NCBI GenBank assembly: GCA_013822725.1
Contig: PNKX01000008.1
Location: 124,001-188,000, forward strand
DNA from: Pirellula sp.
Lineage (GTDB): Bacteria > Planctomycetota > Planctomycetia > Pirellulales > Lacipirellulaceae
DNA: 64,000 bases
Direction of reading: 5' to 3'
Below the pieces are notes generated by a model. That model had not been told where the DNA came from, made no database searches, and saw only the letters and a program-made list of their open reading frames with translations. The translations under genes and the position numbers were made by a program. Each line of letters opens with the position of its first letter. The stretch's first letter is position 1. Below are positions 37,917-45,287 of this stretch, piece by piece.

Positions 37917-38330
37917 TCACAGCTGTTCCGCGTGAGCACGCTCTGGTTGGAATAGCAGTTCGATCACGCGGAGGTTCTCCTCGATTGAGTCGTCAAGCGA
38001 TTGTACCACGTCGCCAACCTGGCAACCTAGTAGCGCGACCCCCAACGGGTCGGTCACGGAAATCGCGTCCGCCGATTCTTCGGTCTCCTGGGGATAAACT
38101 AGCGTGACGGTACGTTGCTCGCCGGAATCGAGGTCGACGACTCTTACCGTCGAATTCATGGTGACTAATGTTTCCGGGACGTCTCTCGCACTTAAGGCGG
38201 CAGCGTCTTCGAGAAGGCTTTCTAATTCGCCCACCGTCTGCAGCGTCCCCCATGCGCGCCCTTCGGGAGTTGTTAGTAGCGTCCCGAGGCGGCGCCTATC
38301 GGTTTTCGTAATGAGGCAATCTGTGGTCAT
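37917..38330 (-). CDS. Second Rnk-like protein with GreA C-terminal domain
   Basis: This 137-residue protein shares the LVTMNSTVRVVDLDSGEQRT and DPLGVALLGCQVGD pattern with the Rnk-like protein at 34,603-35,079. AAAGGACA precedes the ATG. It lies 38 nt upstream of the kinase gene on the same strand, so kinase and regulator may be transcribed with it. The intergenic region upstream carries the third palindrome, shared with the hpf operon on the opposite strand. Confidence 0.86.
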   Translation of the reverse strand: MTTDCLITKTDRRRLGTLLTTPEGRAWGTLQTVGELESLLEDAAALSARDVPETLVTMNSTVRVVDLDSGEQRTVTLVYPQETEESADAISVTDPLGVALLGCQVGDVVQSLDDSIEENLRVIELLFQPERAHAEQL

Positions 38331-38482
38331 TGTCCTTTCCTTTCAATTTGCTTCTCAGCAGGGGCTTTAAGAATGCTTTCACTCTAAGTTGACGCACAAT
38401 ACATGCCGTCGTCTCATGCATTCTCGCGACGCGTGCGTTGCCGACTTGCGGCCCTGCTCATTAGAAACGCCCGTCATAACCT

Positions 38483-38497
38483 GTTGTCACTGTCAAC
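38483..38497. promoter_or_regulatory. Candidate operator palindrome, copy 3
   Basis: GTTGTCACTGTCAAC differs by one base from the perfect copy at 35,236. It sits in the 399-nt region between the divergent Rnk-like and hpf genes, about 75 bp upstream of a plus-strand sigma-54-type promoter. Confidence 0.6.
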
Positions 38498-38571
38498 AAT
38501 CGGTGACGCTGCGAGGGGGTCATCACGCGCCGACATCGCTATTTACGGCTCTCAGCGGCTCCGATCATAAC

Positions 38572-38587
38572 CGGCGCACTTATTGCT
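38572..38587 (+). promoter_or_regulatory. Sigma-54-type promoter for the hpf operon
   Basis: CGGCGCACTTATTGCT has GG and GC 10 nt apart and TTGCT at -12. It lies about 145 nt before the hibernation factor start codon. A weaker reversed match (GG-N10-GC) near 38,394-38,407 could serve the Rnk-like gene. Confidence 0.55.
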
Positions 38588-38729
38588 TCTAGTTACCATC
38601 GTCTTTAACACGGGGCCTCCAAAGCACGCCAGCAGCGTTGCTGGCGGCATTCTTACTGCCCTTGAATGTGCGATCCGACACGCAACTTACTCTGCGCGGC
38701 CGCATGGGATTGACGAAAAGGAGACGACT

Positions 38730-39113
38730 ATGTCAGTGATTGCATATCCATCGAAGCATTTTCGTTACGCCGAAACTCTCTCAGTCAGAACGCGAGGGCT
38801 GGCATTAACGGACGAGCTTCGTCGCGTCATCCGGGGATGTGTTGCCGCTGCGATGGGCCGTTTTCAGGAGCGAGTCCGCCGAGTGTTCGTCTGGGTCGAA
38901 GACAGCAATGGACCGAAGGGCGGACCGGCGATGCATTGCCGAATGGAAGTCACCTTGAAACGCGGCGGGCGCTTCACGGCGACGGCGGCAGCGACGGATG
39001 AGTATGTCGCCATCGGCAGAGCCGCCGATCGATTGCGCGTACGGTTGGTCCGCTCGCTCGAAAAACGACGTCACCGACGACGCGAGACGCCGTCACCGTT
39101 GCTCGAAGCGTAG
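38730..39113 (+). CDS. hpf: Ribosome hibernation factor, HPF/RaiA family
   Basis: The ATG at 38,730 follows AAAAGGAG and gives 127 residues. The protein shows the HPF/RaiA double-stranded RNA-binding-like fold: helix LTDELRRVIRGCVAAAMGRF, VFVWVEDSNGP, a beta-strand CRMEVTLKRGGRF, and a final basic helix AADRLRVRLVRSLEKRRHRR. HPF binds the 30S decoding site in growth-arrested cells. Five genes follow in the same direction with small gaps, so it likely heads an operon (hpf, GreA-C protein, BON, two USPs). Confidence 0.82.
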   Translation: MSVIAYPSKHFRYAETLSVRTRGLALTDELRRVIRGCVAAAMGRFQERVRRVFVWVEDSNGPKGGPAMHCRMEVTLKRGGRFTATAAATDEYVAIGRAADRLRVRLVRSLEKRRHRRRETPSPLLEA

Positions 39114-39162
39114 CGTAGTCTCCTGTTGCACCTATTCACAAACAATCAGGAAGGCAATTGCC

Positions 39163-39435
39163 ATGAATATTGACGCACTCATCGAAGATGCCGTCGGCAT
39201 CGGTTCCACCGTGACCGTCCGGGACGTCGAAACGAATGAGGTGGAAGTCTACACGCTGGTTCCACCGAACCGTGCAGATATTTCCCTCAATCGCATTTCA
39301 AGCCTCACGCCCGTCGCCCACGCCCTCTATGGCCGACGCGTCGGAGAGATCGTCGAGGTTTCGGCTCCGGCAGGGGCGATTCACCTCCAAATCGTCTCAA
39401 TTCGTTGTCCTGTTGACGAAGGCGAGTACGGTTAG
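39163..39435 (+). CDS. Small GreA C-terminal-domain protein
   Basis: This 90-residue protein has IGSTVTVRDVETNEVEVYTLV and HALYGRRVGEIVEV, the same domain as in the two Rnk-like proteins, without any N-terminal coil. AGGAAGG precedes the ATG. It may bind RNA polymerase and compete with Gre factors. It lies 49 nt after hpf. Confidence 0.83.
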   Translation: MNIDALIEDAVGIGSTVTVRDVETNEVEVYTLVPPNRADISLNRISSLTPVAHALYGRRVGEIVEVSAPAGAIHLQIVSIRCPVDEGEYG

Positions 39436-39483
39436 CTGCCTTCGGCTAAGGGCATTCACAGATCATGAAAGGACTTGAGTGAC

Positions 39484-39795
39484 ATGAGCGTACTGGATGA
39501 TTGCCAGCGCGAGGAAATTGCAATCGGACTTTTTGCTGCAACTGTGGAGCGTGACGCCCAGCAGCGTTTGAAAGCTAGTTGCTACCAGGCGTTGAAAAAG
39601 ATTACCTGCCGCGTGCGTCGCGGGGCGCTGATTTTAACGGGCGAGGTGCCGAGTTATTTCCACAAGCAGCTGGCTCAGGAAGCCGTGCGTGCTCTCGCTT
39701 TGAAGTATTCGATCAGCAATCAGATCGCTGTTGCCTCGCGCGAGTACGGGGCCCGTCGAAGTTCGCCGGCTAAAGGAGGTCGTTATGAACACTAG
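39484..39795 (+). CDS. BON-domain-like small protein
   Basis: This 103-residue protein contains one BON-type fold: helix, then ITCRVRRGALILTGEVPSYFHKQLAQEAV. BON domains are thought to bind membranes or phospholipids; here there is no signal peptide, so it should be cytoplasmic. The ATG at 39,484 is chosen over a TTG three codons upstream. Its end overlaps the start of the next universal stress protein by 11 nt. Confidence 0.78.
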   Translation: MSVLDDCQREEIAIGLFAATVERDAQQRLKASCYQALKKITCRVRRGALILTGEVPSYFHKQLAQEAVRALALKYSISNQIAVASREYGARRSSPAKGGRYEH

Positions 39796-40798
39796 CGTGC
39801 AATGCCATCCCTCTCGACGCAGCGAAAGGCTCGCAGATAACCTGCACCGCATCGAAGGCGAAGCTCCCAGAGATGCAATTGCATCGCAGCCTTCCCTTGG
39901 TGCGGTTTCGCCTTTCCGGCGCGTGCTCGTGGTCCTTGATGGATCCAATTATGCGGAGCACGCCCTCCCTGTCGCCGCGGAGATTGCTCGTCGCGCCGGC
40001 GCTACGTTGCAACTTGCGCACGAGAATCTCCTGCTCGGCGCCACGTTTGCTGAACGTTCTCTGTCATTCGAGGAAACGATCGGGCGTCACCGCCAGCAAC
40101 TAATGCGTGATTATCTGGAGGCGTGTTCGCGCCGTCTCTCCTACGACCATACCGAAGTGCTCTGGGAGGCCCTACGCGGAAGTCAGGCGGCGGCTGACTT
40201 AGCCTCGCTGGCTGGCAGAGATACGCTGGTGGTCGTCGCGACCCGGCATCTCGGTCCGCTGGGCTGGTTCCAATTTGGGAGCGTCTCGGAGCGGTTCCTG
40301 AGCTTGGGTGCATCACCCATTCTCTTCGTGAAAGGATATCGTTGGCCGGTTGACCTTAGTGCCCCCTGGCGGCTCCGCCGTGTGCTGACGTTTCTTGACG
40401 GAAGCCCTGAAAGCGAAGAGATCCTCTCTTCAGCTGCATCGCTCGCAAAATCGATCTCAGCTCGCCACACGCTCTTTCGCGTTGTTCCAACGATGCCGTA
40501 CGCGGGCATTCCTTGGAAAGAAAAGGTGGATGATGCGACTGCGTATCTAAACTGTTTGGCAAACCAGTTGCGACGCATTGATGGTCAGAGCGAGGAGCTT
40601 GCAACGGAAATCAGATCGAGTGACGCACCGCTCGCTCAGGTGATGTTGACGAATGCGCAGCAGACGGAAAGCGATGTGATCGCAATTGCGGCACGCAAAA
40701 GGTCAGGCCTCGCGAAGCTGCTCCGCTCTGATCCGGCTAGGTATCTGGTGCAGCATTCGAGGATTCCGATCCTGGTTACGCGCTCGACTTCGAGCTAG
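39785..40798 (+). CDS. Tandem universal stress protein
   Basis: The ATG at 39,785, just after AAAGGAGG, gives 337 residues. Domain 1 has VLVVLDGSNYAEHALPV and the loop ATRHLGPLGWFQFGSVSE; domain 2 has VLTFLDGSPESEE and AARKRSGLAKLLRSDPAR, whose nucleotide motif is weak. It overlaps the BON gene, so translation is coupled. The start for a longer product upstream is rejected because it lies within the BON gene. Confidence 0.87.
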   Translation: MNTSVQCHPSRRSERLADNLHRIEGEAPRDAIASQPSLGAVSPFRRVLVVLDGSNYAEHALPVAAEIARRAGATLQLAHENLLLGATFAERSLSFEETIGRHRQQLMRDYLEACSRRLSYDHTEVLWEALRGSQAAADLASLAGRDTLVVVATRHLGPLGWFQFGSVSERFLSLGASPILFVKGYRWPVDLSAPWRLRRVLTFLDGSPESEEILSSAASLAKSISARHTLFRVVPTMPYAGIPWKEKVDDATAYLNCLANQLRRIDGQSEELATEIRSSDAPLAQVMLTNAQQTESDVIAIAARKRSGLAKLLRSDPARYLVQHSRIPILVTRSTSS

Positions 40799-40861
40799 CC
40801 AGAGCGATTTTCCCGCAGGCCAAATTCCATCACGACAGCAGATAAGCGTGCAAGGGACGGT

Positions 40862-41827
40862 ATGACGAACCACTCATTAAAGATGAAGCAGGCGCTTCTT
40901 CCGCTACAAGTTCGTGGTCCAACGTTGCACATTCCAGGACGTGAGGAGTGTGATCAAGCGCAACCCGCACTGATTGCGAATTCTCAGATGAATAGAGTCG
41001 CCGTTGTTCTGGATGGCTCTCCGTTGGGCGAGCTGGCCATTCCGTATGCACGCCGATTGGCGGGAGTGGCAAACGCGGAATTACAGCTCGCGCTCATTCG
41101 AGAGTCCACAATAACGCCGTCACGTCCAGGATATCTACGGACGATTGCTTCGCGACTGGACGACGCAGACGTGCGTTTCGGGAATTCACTTATTTTCAAC
41201 GGGAGTAATGCCGCCCAGCGGTTCAGCGAGGCGGCGGAGGGCTCGATCGACTTGATAGTCGTGGCCACGAGACGCTGCAGCGCTCTTAGTCGCGCGTGCT
41301 GGAGCAGCCTGGCCGACCGAATCCTGCAACGCACATCAGTCCCCGTGCTGATCGTACGCGGTTCCATTCCCCCCAGCGACCTATACTGGTCCCCGCCGTT
41401 ACGACGGATCCTAGTCCCCTTGGTCGATCCCACAACGCAGTGTGAGAGCCTCAGCACAGTGGCAGAAATCGGCACACTAACGGATGGCACTCAAACTCTC
41501 CTCCGAATACTTCCGATCGAAACACACTCCGTCGGTCGCGGAGGTCGGGGAATGACGCGCAAAGTCAAGGCTCTCGCCGCGGCTGAAGACGATCTGAAAC
41601 GCGCAGGGAGGACCCTCCCGCGGCCGGTGACCAAAATTGTGTTTAGTAACTCGCGCCTTGAGGAAGTGGTGCGCTTCGAGACGATTACGAATGAGACTGA
41701 CCTCATCGCGCTGGCGGCGCATGCACGCAGCCCTCTGGAACGTTGGCTGGCGCCCGAGCTATTCGACTATCTCCTCCAAGACACCGACGTGCCAGTGTTG
41801 GTCTTTCGGCCAGCTCCTGCAAAGTGA
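40862..41827 (+). CDS. Degenerate tandem universal stress protein
   Basis: This 321-residue protein has two UspA-like domains (VAVVLDGSPLGELAIPY; RILVPLVDPTTQCE), but both nucleotide loops are altered (ATRRCSALSRACWSSLAD and AAHARSPLERWLAPELFD). It probably does not bind ATP in the usual way. It is the last gene of the hpf operon, 63 nt after the previous USP. The following 41,828-42,103 stretch shows no gene. Confidence 0.8.
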   Translation: MTNHSLKMKQALLPLQVRGPTLHIPGREECDQAQPALIANSQMNRVAVVLDGSPLGELAIPYARRLAGVANAELQLALIRESTITPSRPGYLRTIASRLDDADVRFGNSLIFNGSNAAQRFSEAAEGSIDLIVVATRRCSALSRACWSSLADRILQRTSVPVLIVRGSIPPSDLYWSPPLRRILVPLVDPTTQCESLSTVAEIGTLTDGTQTLLRILPIETHSVGRGGRGMTRKVKALAAAEDDLKRAGRTLPRPVTKIVFSNSRLEEVVRFETITNETDLIALAAHARSPLERWLAPELFDYLLQDTDVPVLVFRPAPAK

Positions 41828-42103
41828 GATGCTCATCCTCAGTAAGGCGATAGACGCTGCGGCCAGCCTGCATGCGACAAGGAAGTAACATGCTCCTGGC
41901 GCGTACACTCGATTGAACTAGCATGACCGCTCCCGCGGCCCATCATGACATGCGCCGTTGCCCCGTCGAGATCTGTCAAGCAGCGACGCGCATTGGCGTT
42001 TTCGCAATTTCCGAATGCAAGATTGAGGGCCCAAAATAAATTTGAGTAAGAATTCAATCCGTGGCACGATCCTCCTTTAACCAACCACTTGGAGGAGTAC
42101 ACC

Positions 42104-42421
42104 ATGACAATTGAAACTGAAAACGAAAAACGGCCTCGCGGCAAAAACGGGGACGCGGAAGAGTCGAAAGATCCCGTGCAGGTAATTCGCGAGGGCGCCA
42201 TCGCCGCGTCAATTTGGCAACGCCAGGGCCCATCCGGATACGCTTACTACGACTTCACGCTCTCCCGTTCTTGGAAGAGCGCGTCAAGCGGTCGCACCGG
42301 CTATTCAAAGAACTTCTTTTCGCGAAACGCCGAGGAACTTCTCTCGGTGACTCGGAAGGCAACGGAGTGGATCGCCGAGCGTGAACCGCAATTGGCAGAG
42401 CCGCAGTCCGAGGCAGCGTAG
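42104..42421 (+). CDS. Small hypothetical protein of mobile-element type
   Basis: With the ATG at 42,104 after GGAGGAG the product has 105 residues. It contains SIWQRQGPSGYAYYDFTLSR and SWKSASSGRTGYSKNFF, a pattern that I recall from small proteins in planctomycete mobile elements. The function is unknown. It may mark the left part of the element that ends at the tRNA-Ser. A clear terminator hairpin follows. Confidence 0.75.
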   Translation: MTIETENEKRPRGKNGDAEESKDPVQVIREGAIAASIWQRQGPSGYAYYDFTLSRSWKSASSGRTGYSKNFFSRNAEELLSVTRKATEWIAEREPQLAEPQSEAA

Positions 42422-42439
42422 CATCGACGCCTTAACTGG

Positions 42440-42485
42440 GCGGACCCTTCCGATCGCAAACGGGAAGGTCCGGCCAGCCTTTTCA
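42440..42485 (+). terminator. Rho-independent-type terminator
   Basis: A stem of CGGACC-CTTCC and GGAAGG-TCCG arms (42,441-42,473) is followed by CCTTTT. It ends transcription of the gene at 42,104-42,421. Confidence 0.65.
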
Positions 42486-42491
42486 GTCTGT

Positions 42492-42560
42492 CTCCTAAGT
42501 AGTCGCGCCCACCGGTTCCAGCGCGCCGAACGCTAGTCGTTCGGAGTGACTACTTGGGAG
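42492..42560. other. 69-bp nested inverted repeat
   Basis: Outer arms CTCCTAAGTAGTC (42,492-42,504) and GACTACTTGGGAG (42,548-42,560) pair fully if one G-U is allowed. An inner stem CCGAACG/CGTTCGG (42,526-42,544) has a 5-nt loop. It could be a structured RNA or a recombination or replication site. The rest of 42,486-42,738 shows no gene. Confidence 0.55.
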
Positions 42561-42738
42561 TAACTCGCCGTAGTTCGCTTACACTTCGGCGGTGAATGAC
42601 GTAGGCATGCCTCTCTCCAGTGGCCCGTTGTCGACTCCTCACTGCGAGGATGCCGCGACCGCGGAGACTAGGGTGCTACCGGCTCCTCATGGCAATGGCA
42701 ACGAACGCTCAAGTGACTCAGCTCCCTGGGCTTTCCAG

Positions 42739-43425
42739 TCATGCGGCTGATGTAGTCAGCTCATCTTCGAATGGCTTAACGATGCGTCGCCGGAGACGCA
42801 ACGTGTGAGTGGAGAGTCGCTCCATCCCGGCCGATTGGCGCTTCGTATTGATCATTCGCAACAGCGACAACAGTTGTTTGCGTACGGGTGCGTACGGTTC
42901 GAAGGGAAGATTCCACATTTGGTAGGCGAGCCATGTCGCGCTCCGCTTCGTGCAGAGATCGAGAAGGTAGGGCTTGATCATTCGGAGCTGTTCGCGAGCA
43001 ACTTGCACGCGCACTCGCCAGCGGCCATCGGGTTGCGCGAGGCCCGCTTCTCCAGCTTGCAGATAGTCCCCCTTCCGCACGGTCAGCGAATAACCTGCGA
43101 AGTGAATCGGGTGTTTCCGCACATCACGGACCCGATCTCCCTCTTCCAAGAAGAATTCGTGCCGGCCGTGCGTTGCCAACAGCAGCCAATCACGGTCGAA
43201 CCTGACGTAGTGCAGATTCGCAATCCCCGCTTGCTTACGCCGCGCACGCTGGCCGCGGCTGAGCGCCACCCCGTACTTCTCCATCAGCTTTCGATCGGCC
43301 ACGTGCGGAGGCTTACTCTCCGGCACGTTGCCCGACACATAGAACCAATATCCATGCGGCAAATAATTGCACGCCAAGATTTGCACGAACCCCGTGATGC
43401 TCGTCGCTTCCCATCGATACTCCAT
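42739..43425 (-). CDS. Hypothetical protein of the mobile element
   Basis: The ATG at 43,423-43,425 follows AAGGAGGG and gives 228 residues starting MEYRWEATSITGFVQILACNY. The middle has HVADRKLMEKYGVALSRGQR and ARRKQAGIANLHYVRFDRDW, and the C-terminus is basic. It is conserved in form with proteins found near replication genes in planctomycete plasmids or islands, but no domain is recognised. DNA binding is a possibility because of the high Arg/Lys content. Confidence 0.75.
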   Translation of the reverse strand: MEYRWEATSITGFVQILACNYLPHGYWFYVSGNVPESKPPHVADRKLMEKYGVALSRGQRARRKQAGIANLHYVRFDRDWLLLATHGRHEFFLEEGDRVRDVRKHPIHFAGYSLTVRKGDYLQAGEAGLAQPDGRWRVRVQVAREQLRMIKPYLLDLCTKRSATWLAYQMWNLPFEPYAPVRKQLLSLLRMINTKRQSAGMERLSTHTLRLRRRIVKPFEDELTTSAA

Positions 43426-43474
43426 GATGAGTCCCTCCTTCCAAAGCGGCGAGCAGGTAGTCGCCGTTTTAGAA

Positions 43475-43507
43475 GAAGGGGCGTTGTTTCTTCTTTCGCG
43501 CCCCTTC
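43475..43507. other. 9-bp perfect stem-loop before the hypothetical gene
   Basis: GAAGGGGCG (43,475-43,483) and CGCCCCTTC (43,499-43,507) form a perfect stem in the 5' leader of the minus-strand gene that starts at 43,425. It may be a leader structure or a terminator. Confidence 0.5.
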
Positions 43508-43759
43508 AGTGAGTGAAAACCTTCGTCGACCAGCTCTGCGCGTCCTTCGCTCGCTGATCGCATTGCAATTTGAAAACCGAAAACCCTCGCTATAAGCTCG
43601 CGAACGTCACGGCCTTTTCCTGTGAATGGCCGTGCGACTCTACATTTCAAGTCGCACGGCCGCCAATTCCATAGCCGTGCCGATCGCCAAATCCGTTGAT
43701 GACCCTTTCGAGCGTAAATTACACCTCGAGCGTTCATCGCCAACTCACCGACAAAGGAC

Positions 43760-43855
43760 ATCCCTTCTCCCGAAGGGATCTCGTTTGACCGCTTTGACTT
43801 CCAACCAAGGAACAACGCGCCCGCGGCGGCGACTCTCGACAAAAGAGTCGCCGCC
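43760..43855. other. Two strong hairpins in a 660-nt gene-poor stretch
   Basis: ATCCCTTC/GAAGGGAT (43,760-43,779, 4-nt loop) and a 12-bp perfect stem GGCGGCGACTCT/AGAGTCGCCGCC (43,825-43,855, 7-nt loop) lie close together. The surrounding 43,426-44,087 region has open frames on both strands but none that I can support as a gene. It may hold structured RNA or terminators. Confidence 0.5.
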
Positions 43856-44087
43856 AGGCGTCGTCTACCTTCCGTGTCGAACAGCTGTCGTCCCTTTCGT
43901 CGTCACCGCGCCCGGCACCACCCGTAGCGCTGGAACGAGCATCGACTGCCTTGCCGACGTCTCGCTTCCTGCGAACGAACGCTTCCGCGATCGATCGCAT
44001 GGAACTTCTACTCGGGACACACTCCCCCGCGTGCAGCGTTTGAATCACGTCGCTGACGAAGCGACGCACCGGATACCAACCCGGCTG

Positions 44088-44447
44088 CTACAGCGGTTCC
44101 TGCGTTACCTGCGCAATCGCTTTATCGACGGCAACGATCATTTCAACGGGAACTGCCTCATTCTCTTCATACTTTTCGCGGAGCGTCTGCAAGTGGACAA
44201 GTTGGGAGCGGTTACGCTCGATATGCTCCCGCTTACGCTCCCGTTCATCGAACTCGGTATCTCGCTTTCGCTGCTCTTGCTTCAATAGATGCAGCGTCAG
44301 CTTTTCACCATGCAGAGTTCGCGAAGGCTTTCCCTCGCGCTCGTCGATGGCTTGCTCCAACTGGCTTCGGTTATCTGGTTTCTTGATTGGCTGCCAATGA
44401 GCATCGGCGATTCGCTGATTTAGCGGTCTGTTATCAATTCGTGACAT
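44088..44447 (-). CDS. Charged coiled-coil hypothetical protein
   Basis: The ATG at 44,445-44,447 follows GGAGAAC and gives 119 residues starting MSRIDNRPLNQRIADAHWQ. Most of the protein is charged and helical (LHLLKQEQRKRDTEFDERER, HLQTLREKYEENEAV), indicating a coiled coil. The family is not recognised. It lies among genes of the mobile element. Confidence 0.65.
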   Translation of the reverse strand: MSRIDNRPLNQRIADAHWQPIKKPDNRSQLEQAIDEREGKPSRTLHGEKLTLHLLKQEQRKRDTEFDERERKREHIERNRSQLVHLQTLREKYEENEAVPVEMIVAVDKAIAQVTQEPL

Positions 44448-44590
44448 ATCGTTTGTTCTCCATAATTGAAAAGTAAAAGTCCCCGACCACGATGGGTTCC
44501 ACAACGAGTGGTCGCCACGATGGCCGGGAACGATCCTCAGGCGTAGGCACAATTGCCATTTGTCGACGGGGCGTGCTTGCCCGCCCTGTC

Positions 44591-44836
44591 CTAGAGGGTC
44601 AAGAATTTCTGGTAGGCGTTTTGCAGAACCGGTAGGGCGTACTGCCTTCCGTCGTCAACAATGAGACCGGCCCCGGCAAGATCGGCCATTAGCTCGACTC
44701 GATAGATTCGAGCGGCTTCGTTGGCCTCTGGGAAAGAATCGCCGCCAGTTGTGTACTCAGCGACGACTTCGCCCGTAATCATGTCGACGATGCCGCGACC
44801 GCCAGTGGGGAGTGACCGCGTAGTAAAATAAAGCAT
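44591..44836 (-). CDS. Small hypothetical protein
   Basis: The ATG at 44,834-44,836 after AAAGGAG gives 81 residues, starting MLYFTTRSLPTGGRGIVDM and continuing ITGEVVAEYTTGG. No domain is recognised. It is probably co-transcribed with the HTH gene upstream on the same strand. Confidence 0.65.
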   Translation of the reverse strand: MLYFTTRSLPTGGRGIVDMITGEVVAEYTTGGDSFPEANEAARIYRVELMADLAGAGLIVDDGRQYALPVLQNAYQKFLTL

Positions 44837-45008
44837 AGAATCAGACTCCTTTAGAAAGTGATTGCCCCGAACTGGGGGCGAGAAAGATAGACCGCCGCCG
44901 CAAACGACCGGAGTAACAGTCGCGTGGAAGCGGCGGTCTTGAGGATATTGGTTGCCACAGAACGTGGCGGGGTGCCGAGAATCGGCGGGTGGGGGAGTAG
45001 AGAAGAGT

Positions 45009-45194
45009 TTAGTTCTGCTCAACGTCCGTGTTAAAAGTCGCGATGAGTCTTTCCAAGTCGGAAAGACGGAAACGAATCGTGTGGCTTCCTAAGGTAATTG
45101 GCTTGATCTTATCGGGGATCATTCGCCGTAGGGTGCGCTCGGAAATGTTCAACCGCTCTGCGGCCTCACGATAGGTTAGTAATTGTTCGGGCAT
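45009..45194 (-). CDS. Excisionase-type helix-turn-helix protein
   Basis: This 61-residue protein starts MPEQLLTYREAAERLNISER and continues TLRRMIPDKIKPITLG, the MerR-like winged helix common to phage and plasmid excisionases (Xis/AlpA). With an integrase and serine recombinase in the same element it may direct excision or regulate the replication gene. It lies 93 nt downstream of the primase gene. Confidence 0.85.
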   Translation of the reverse strand: MPEQLLTYREAAERLNISERTLRRMIPDKIKPITLGSHTIRFRLSDLERLIATFNTDVEQN

Positions 45195-45287
45195 GTTGTA
45201 AGTTCCTTAAACTAGTGGTTAAAAATGGTCGGGTTCCGAGGACCAGTCGGTCCCCGACCTCGGTTGAACGCGGAGAGGCGTTCCCGT

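Noticed and set aside
43626..44288. 220-residue plus-strand frame and 111-residue minus-strand frame in the mobile element
   Set aside because: Both span strong hairpins and have biased composition; neither has a convincing ribosome site or recognisable domain.
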